Source: Penaeus vannamei (taxonomy: Eukaryota > Arthropoda > Malacostraca > Decapoda > Penaeidae). From it: 10,000 nucleotides of DNA. A program made the position numbers and the translations under genes. The notes under the pieces were generated by a model. That model worked only from the letters and a program-made list of their open reading frames with translations. It did not search any database and was not told where the DNA came from. Location: assembly GCF_042767895.1 (NCBI RefSeq), contig NC_091574.1, positions 21,254,722-21,264,721 on the forward strand. Direction: 5' to 3'. Shown here in pieces: positions 7,401 through 10,000 of the stretch. Within the stretch, counting starts at the first letter, position 1. Each line of letters begins with the position of its first letter.

Positions 7401-10000
7401 GAGCGTCATTACTCTTAGGGTGGCTGCCACAAGAACTCCTCGGGTCAAGTATGTACGAATACTTTCATCAAGACGACATTCCTTTCCTGGCTGAAACTCA
7501 CCGGGCGACATTGCAGAGTACGGAGAGTTGCAGTACCCAGGTATGTTAACCCCTCAGTGTCATAATCATGTATTATGTGTATACGCATCATAACTTGCTC
7601 ACAGGGCTGGCAGTACACAACATAAATTCTGGCCCCATCATGATAGAGTTAAAGCAGATATGTTATGTTGGGTTTTATGGCTAAAGTATTATATCTGCAT
7701 TTACATGCCTCATGACATTAACAGTTAATATAGAACAAAATTTTGAACAATTAATTAATCTGCTCTGCATATTTTTGTAATTTTTTGTCATTGGCCTGTG
7801 AAGTTAAAAGCTAAGATCCAAGTGTGACTGTAAATGTTACAGAAATATGCTGATTATGGTTTATAAAGTACATGATTATATAGGAATATGTGTTGAGAAA
7901 GAAACTGTTGATAAGAGAATATGAAACCAGATACCCATTTGCCTTGAGTGGATATTGAAGTGCAGAGAAGAGATGAAATTTTAAACAAGAATTATGAAGT
8001 TTATCCATTTCGTCATTCTTTGCATTTAAACATTTGCTTTACTTCATTACTTCCTTTTCCTTTACTGGATAAGTGGGTTTATGAAGTGAATTTGAATAGA
8101 TAAGAATGCTTTGTGAAATCTAGTTAGAATAGAAACCTAGAGATAGCTGACAGCTTTGATGATCATTTTCCTCCATAGGTATACAGGTTCCGCACCAAGG
8201 AAGGGTCCTTCGTAAGATTACAGAGCTCTTGGAGGACCTTCAAGAACCCATGGACCAAAGAGATTGAGTACATCATATCAAAAAATAGTGTCGTAACGTA
8301 AGGGACTATTTTTATTGTGTTCATAGTAAAATAAGGTCTGTGAATGAACAAAATTATTTTGGCATATTTCATGACTGTTTACAGGTAAATTTCTAGATTG
8401 TGCTGGTAAAGGTAAATTTCTAGATTGTGCTGGTAAACTTTTAGATTTAATGAAGATATATGGGATTTAGATTTAATGAAGATATATGGGATTTTTATTC
8501 AACAGATCGGAAGCAGGGCTTGTTGAGAGCACCATGGCGAATGAGTCAGTGTCACAATCGTATAATAGTTTTAATGAGTTCCTGAGTTCTCCAGGTAAGT
8601 TTCCATCTATAATAAAAAAGTAGACTAATAAACAATGCACATACCTCCATTTATTAGCCTCTCTTGCATTCCTGAAGGCGATATGCTTGGCAAATATGTA
8701 GATGATGTAAAGGTTAGATGTTGTGAACAAACAATTGCCACCCAGACACAAATCACCTGCAAGATGCTTCACCTGTTGGAGGTGCAGGTTCGTCCAACAG
8801 CAGCAGCCGGTTGGTGGGTGGTGGGATCCAAGCTGGCAAGATCGGAAGACAAATTGCCGATGAAGTGTTGGACAATCAGAGACGGAATGATTCTGCTTCC
8901 AACAGCCCTGTGTCACCCTTTGAAGGCATTCTGGGCTCAGGAGCTTCAGACCGCTCATTTGCTGCACTGCTGCGCTCAGACTTGACAGCTCACAGGGTAT
9001 GTCTGCCTGGGAAATTTGTCTTGAGGTTCTTATATGTTAGTCCTATATATACACTTTTTTTGGTATCTATACATATTGTTCCATACAGATGGCAAAAATA
9101 TTCTTTGCTAGAAAGGCTTTACTGTAGAACATTTTAGGTTCACCCATAGATTATTTATTTAAAAAATCAGAGGTCAAGGGATTAAAAATCGTTTTGACAG
9201 AAAACGGTAGATATGGATAAATTTGGGGTCTTTTTGAGATACTAGATATTGTCAGTAGTATTTTTCTATTGTTTTATTGGTATTTATAAATTTCCCTTTT
9301 TTCTTACAAATTTGAAGATGTATTTTGAGGTAAAATAAAAGGTACTATTACAAAGTAAATTTGAATTGGCTTTCTAGAATGTTTTAATGTCATAACAACT
9401 GTGTAAATTGTAGAAGAGAGAAAATTGGCCAGAACAGTGTAGCATCTTGAACTTAAGTTTCACATCCATTGATGGTAATTACCTATATCATAGAATTCAT
9501 AAAGATGATAATGATATGATAAAGATCCTGAAGAAATGAGAAAGCGGAGTTTGATCTGACAAAGGGTTACAATATACTCAGAACAATGTGAAGAACAATC
9601 AGCTGCTGAGCAGCAACACCAGCAATAGCTCAAGTAGTGACACTAGCCGATCTACACAGACTGGTAGCAAGAGTCACCGCAATGCAGCCCAGAGCAGTGA
9701 AAGAAGAGGATCCTTCAACCACAATAACAACCATACACAGCCAGGTAAGGTGCAAGCTGCACGCTGGTGACCCGAGTGCTGGTTCATTTGTGTTCTGGAA
9801 GGAATGGTTTATTTTTTATTTTTATTTATTTTTTTTTAATTGATTTAGTGGTATTGATGTCATGTAAGGTTTTATGAGAGAGGACTTCTCAGTTACTGCC
9901 ATTTCCTCAGGTGTGAACTCTCTTCCAGTGTCTAATGAGAATGACCTCATGGACGTGGTAGGCAGCCGTGACATAGAGGCAGATGGCACGAGCGACTCAG
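1195..10000 (+). CDS. cyc: cycle/BMAL1 circadian bHLH-PAS transcription factor, partial (12 exons)
   Basis: Predicted joined coding exons: 1195-1438, 4593-4685, 4839-4956, 5310-5477, 6620-6735, 7130-7272, 7402-7540, 8179-8297, 8506-8594, 8746-8996, 9582-9744, 9911 to beyond 10000. Every junction is GT...AG and keeps the frame, giving about 577 codons without a stop. The product reads, in order, as a bHLH domain (roughly residues 4-58 of the visible part), PAS-A (about 80-270), PAS-B (about 280-380) and a Ser/Asn-rich C-terminal linker. It follows vertebrate BMAL1 and insect CYC nearly block for block. In this family the protein dimerises with CLOCK in the nucleus, binds E-boxes and drives period, timeless and cryptochrome genes. 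Both ends are missing: the N-terminal exon(s) are upstream or very short, and the C-terminus runs off the window. HIF-type ARNT is the closest alternative, but the CYC/BMAL-specific LDKLTVLRMAVQHMK and HPKD..KVKEQL blocks argue against it. Confidence 0.95.
1633..1690. repeat. Degenerate (TG)n simple repeat
   Basis: An interrupted TG/TGTA-rich run in intron 1, with a purer TG tract at about 1669-1687. It reads as an ordinary microsatellite with no evident function. Confidence 0.7.
2164..2399. repeat. Imperfect foldback (inverted) repeat, MITE-like
   Basis: The left arm (about 2164-2255) and right arm (about 2310-2399) are imperfect reverse complements. Matching blocks pair in order: AGCT..GTTT with AAAC.AGCT, TAAAATTGT with ACAATTTTA, CCAATAAATATTC with GAATATTTATTGG, GACATGC with GCATGTC, and AGAAATAAAT with ATTTATTTCT. 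Mismatches and small indels lie between blocks, and the centre is a degenerate TCTG/TATC tetranucleotide repeat. A palindrome of about 236 bp with a simple-repeat core resembles a short non-autonomous foldback or MITE-type element. I did not find convincing target-site duplications. Confidence 0.6.
3247..3560 (+). pseudogene. Relic of a non-LTR retrotransposon reverse transcriptase
   Basis: Three reverse-transcriptase-like blocks occur in order with plausible spacing. At 3309-3368 the translation includes ILEKVFEAMLAKML, which resembles the I..L..L.KVFE.ML...L block of LINE polymerases. At 3414-3431 it reads QNQIQF, matching the position of the QxGFR block about 29 codons after KVFE. At 3499-3516 it reads FLAVDF and, after a shift to another frame, AYDD at 3528-3539, which resembles motif A (F.A..DF..AYD) about 25-30 codons later. 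In-frame stops lie between blocks (TAG at 3387, TAA at 3435) and the frame changes near 3517, so the copy is dead. No endonuclease domain, poly-A tail or element boundary could be placed. The family cannot be assigned by eye, and chance similarity is still possible. Confidence 0.45.
4593..4685 (+). CDS. cyc: cyc exon B: start of PAS-A
   Basis: The acceptor is gattttgcag and the donor is CAG|GTAAGT; the exon is 93 nt with both ends in phase 0. It encodes 31 residues beginning AADGFLFVVGCDRGRILYVS, the first strands of PAS-A, followed by ESVYQTLHYTQ. It is almost identical to the same block of BMAL1 and insect CYC. Skipping this exon would keep the frame but remove the N-terminal PAS-A sheet. 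A minus-strand open frame across exons B and C is only an antisense shadow. Confidence 0.96.
4732..4752. repeat. A-rich tract in intron 2
   Basis: Two runs of A separated by a C, inside the 153-nt intron 2 (4686-4838). It is low-complexity sequence with no evident role. Confidence 0.6.
4839..4956 (+). CDS. cyc: cyc exon C: PAS-A core
   Basis: The acceptor is tttgttgcag and the donor is AAAA|GTGAGT; the exon enters in phase 0 and leaves with one base of the next codon. It encodes SELLGTSWFDILHPKDLTKV, then KEQLSCSDISRRERLVDAK. The LHPKD..KVKEQL signature and the ERL(I/V)DAKT run into the next exon are diagnostic of CYC/BMAL PAS-A, which packs against CLOCK PAS-A in the heterodimer. Confidence 0.96.
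4957..5309 (+). other. cyc intron 3
   Basis: A 353-nt AT-rich intron, GTGAGT...ttcttatag, splitting a Thr codon (A|CG). I see nothing else in it. Confidence 0.9.
5310..5477 (+). CDS. cyc: cyc exon D: PAS-A, variable loop with SUMO-type motif
   Basis: The acceptor is attcttcttatag and the donor is TCAG|GTATGG; the exon is 168 nt with phase 1 at both ends. It encodes LLPVKTDVPQGLTRLCPGSR followed by RAFFCRMRCKSAPVMKEE and a Ser/Lys-rich tail (CQKKKSKSQNS). LPVKTD and R.FFCRM are strong CYC/BMAL signatures. The VMKEE stretch sits where mouse BMAL1 has VKVED, the psi-K-x-E site of its SUMO-acceptor Lys259, and where Drosophila CYC has IKEE. The basic tail precedes the PAS-A beta strands that resume in exon E. 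The exon is symmetric, so skipping it would keep the frame. Confidence 0.96.
5676..5720. repeat. (TTTA)n-type simple repeat
   Basis: A run of TTTA and related T-rich units in intron 4, about 45 bp. It is an ordinary AT-rich microsatellite. Confidence 0.7.
6281..6370. repeat. Imperfect 45-bp tandem duplication in intron 4
   Basis: TCATTGGTTTAGGCATCA at 6281 recurs with one change (A for G) as TCATTGGTTTAAGCATCA at 6326, a spacing of 45 bp. Each copy is followed by a T/C-rich tract. The second ends in ttctttctttag, which looks like a splice acceptor but leads to an immediate stop in frame. Confidence 0.6.
6620..6735 (+). CDS. cyc: cyc exon E: end of PAS-A and acidic linker
   Basis: The acceptor is aatttctttctag and the donor is CTTG|GTATGA; the first two bases complete an Asp codon and the exon ends in phase 0. 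It encodes KKYSVIHFTGYLKSWAPTKD, then an acidic serine run (EEDSESDSDS) and CNLSCL. TGYLKSW and NLSCLVA, continued in exon F, are conserved in BMAL1 and CYC. The acidic Ser run matches the poorly conserved acidic loop of insect CYC in position and character. Confidence 0.96.
6736..7129 (+). other. cyc intron 5, with purine-rich tract
   Basis: A 394-nt phase 0 intron, GTATGA...tctctgtag. It contains A/G-rich stretches at about 6957-6978 and 7041-7102, leaving only a short pyrimidine stretch before the acceptor. A 71-codon minus-strand frame here is the pyrimidine complement of these tracts and not a gene. Confidence 0.85.
7041..7102 (+). repeat. Polypurine (A/G) tract
   Basis: About 60 bases almost entirely A and G, ending roughly 28 nt before exon F. 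A smaller purine tract lies at 6957-6978. They may be simple low-complexity sequence. Confidence 0.65.
7130..7272 (+). CDS. cyc: cyc exon F: linker and first strands of PAS-B
   Basis: The acceptor is aatctctgtag and the donor is CAGAA|GTATGG; the exon enters in phase 0 and leaves with two bases of a Lys codon. It begins VAVGRVHPPLL, matching BMAL1 VAIGRL. A variable, basic inter-domain linker (SSTRETSRLGRAAPTEP) follows. It ends with the first PAS-B strands, IEFISKHTNDGKFVFIDQ. The family consensus is DQRA; here the residue spanning the intron is Lys (DQKA). Confidence 0.95.
7402..7540 (+). CDS. cyc: cyc exon G: PAS-B core
   Basis: The acceptor is tcattttccag and the donor is CCCAG|GTATGT; the exon starts with the last base of a split codon and ends in phase 0. 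It encodes ASLLLGWLPQELLGSSMYEY, then FHQDDIPFLAETHRATLQST and ESCSTQ. LPQE(L/I)LG(T/S)S.YEYFH.(D/E)DI is a hallmark of BMAL1/CYC PAS-B. The intron before it (7273-7401, 129 nt) is the shortest in the gene. Confidence 0.96.
7541..8178 (+). other. cyc intron 7
   Basis: A 638-nt AT-rich phase 0 intron, GTATGT...tcctccatag. I see no repeat or gene in it. A 65-codon minus-strand frame at 7811-8008 has no recognisable content. Confidence 0.88.
8179..8297 (+). CDS. cyc: cyc exon H: C-terminal half of PAS-B
   Basis: The acceptor is ttttcctccatag and the donor is AAC|GTAAGG; the exon leaves with two bases of a Thr codon. It encodes VYRFRTKEGSFVRLQSSWRT, then FKNPWTKEIEYIISKNSVV. NPWT.E(I/V)(E/D)YI closes PAS-B. 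The Trp corresponds to the BMAL1 PAS-B Trp (Trp427 in mouse numbering) that docks into CLOCK PAS-B in the crystal structure, and it is intact here. Confidence 0.96.
8384..8437. repeat. Perfect tandem duplication, 2 x 27 bp
   Basis: Two identical 27-bp units beginning GGTAAATTTCTAGATTG occupy 8384-8410 and 8411-8437 in intron 8. Perfect identity suggests a recent duplication or an assembly artefact. Confidence 0.9.
8443..8494. repeat. Perfect tandem duplication, 2 x 26 bp
   Basis: Two identical 26-bp units beginning AGATTTAATGAAG occupy 8443-8468 and 8469-8494, immediately after the 27-bp duplication and 11 bp before exon I. They lie in the branch-point and pyrimidine-tract region of the intron 8 acceptor (atttttattcaacag). 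Confidence 0.9.
8506..8594 (+). CDS. cyc: cyc exon I: post-PAS-B linker
   Basis: The acceptor is tttattcaacag and the donor is CCAG|GTAAGT; the exon begins with the last base of a Thr codon and ends with the first base of the next codon. It encodes SEAGLVESTMANESVSQSYN, then SFNEFLSSP. No domain falls here, but the exon is phase-consistent on both sides, and a Ser-rich stretch after PAS-B is typical of arthropod CYC. Confidence 0.9.
8746..8996 (+). CDS. cyc: cyc exon J: linker with conserved GKIGRQIADEV helix
   Basis: The donor is CACAGG|GTATGT. The acceptor is uncertain: AGs at 8744-8745, 8762-8763 and 8786-8787 all join exon I in the same frame. I chose the first because the bases before it (attgccacccag) are the most pyrimidine-rich, but the other two would give starts at 8764 or 8788. 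The exon encodes a Gly/Ser-rich lead (VGGAGSSNSSSRLVGGGIQ), then AGKIGRQIADEVLDNQRR, and ends with DRSFAALLRSDLTAHR. The AGKIGR.IA(E/D)E motif also occurs in the vertebrate BMAL1 C-terminal region. Open frames in other phases and on the minus strand across this exon are shadows. Confidence 0.88.
8997..9581 (+). other. cyc intron 10
   Basis: A 585-nt AT-rich phase 0 intron, GTATGT...aatatactcag. I see no other feature. The acceptor has a weak pyrimidine tract. Confidence 0.85.
9582..9744 (+). CDS. cyc: cyc exon K: Asn/Ser-rich low-complexity region
   Basis: The acceptor is ttacaatatactcag and the donor is CCAG|GTAAGG; the exon enters in phase 0 and leaves with one base. It encodes NNVKNNQLLSSNTSNSSSSD, a Ser/Thr/Gln run, and ERRGSFNHNNNHTQP. 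Sequence similarity to other species cannot be judged by eye in such low-complexity sequence. The call rests on base composition, both splice sites and frame agreement with exons J and L. RRGS (9702-9713) fits a basophilic-kinase (PKA-type) consensus. Confidence 0.82.
9808..9841. repeat. T-rich tract in intron 11
   Basis: A T/A run of TTTA-like units in the 166-nt intron 11 (9745-9910). It is ordinary low-complexity sequence. Confidence 0.6.
9911..10000 (+). CDS. cyc: cyc exon L: C-terminal linker, truncated by window end
   Basis: The acceptor is actgccatttcctcag, with a good pyrimidine tract. The first two bases complete a Gly codon carried over from exon K. It encodes VNSLPVSNENDLMDVVGSRD, then IEADGTSDS, and is open at base 10000. 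The acidic composition fits the region before the BMAL1 C-terminal activation domain, but that domain itself is not in the window. Confidence 0.82.

Noticed and set aside
8473..8967. 164-codon minus-strand frame, the longest in the window
   Set aside because: Antisense to exons I and J and intron 9. The sense-strand match to CYC, with correct splice sites, accounts for it.
8635..8985. 116-codon plus-strand frame overlapping exon J
   Set aside because: Different phase from the CYC-like frame and without family similarity; a shadow of exon J.

Overview
The window is a stretch of animal nuclear DNA. It has short exons bounded by GT...AG introns, AT-rich non-coding sequence and simple repeats, and no sign of bacterial gene organisation. 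Twelve consecutive plus-strand exons, all in compatible phase, encode most of one protein: a bHLH-PAS transcription factor of the CYCLE / BMAL1 (ARNTL) family, the positive partner of CLOCK in the circadian oscillator. The basic region (QNHSEIEKRRRDKMNTYI) and the SxxSFNEFLSSP-like stretch after PAS-B look arthropod. The long C-terminal linker with a GKIGRQIADEV motif is BMAL1-like and is absent from the shortened Drosophila CYC. I infer a non-drosophilid arthropod, possibly a crustacean, with modest confidence on the taxon.

Layout. Bases 1-1194 are 5' non-coding sequence, probably intron or a 5' UTR exon plus intron; a tiny candidate start exon ends near base 178. Exon A (1195-1438) carries the bHLH domain. 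A 3.15-kb intron follows, with a (TG)n stretch, a ~236-bp imperfect foldback repeat and what looks like a decayed non-LTR retrotransposon reverse transcriptase. Exons B-F (4593-7272) encode PAS-A and the linker into PAS-B. Exons F-H (7130-8297) encode PAS-B. Exons I-L (8506 to beyond 10000) encode the C-terminal linker, rich in Ser, Asn and Gly. The reading frame is still open at base 10000, so the 3' end, including any BMAL1-type transactivation domain, lies outside the window. About 577 codons are visible from exon A to the window edge.

Function. The family dimerises with CLOCK through bHLH, PAS-A and PAS-B, binds E-boxes and activates period, timeless and cryptochrome genes. The E-box-reading residues His, Glu and Arg of the basic helix are intact here, and so is the PAS-B NPWTKEIEY segment. 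The main oddities are an HLH loop two residues shorter than in BMAL1 and Drosophila CYC, in-phase alternative splice acceptors at exons A and J, back-to-back tandem duplications in intron 8, and the retroelement relic in intron 1. I found no second gene, no RNA gene and no sign of a novel multi-gene system.
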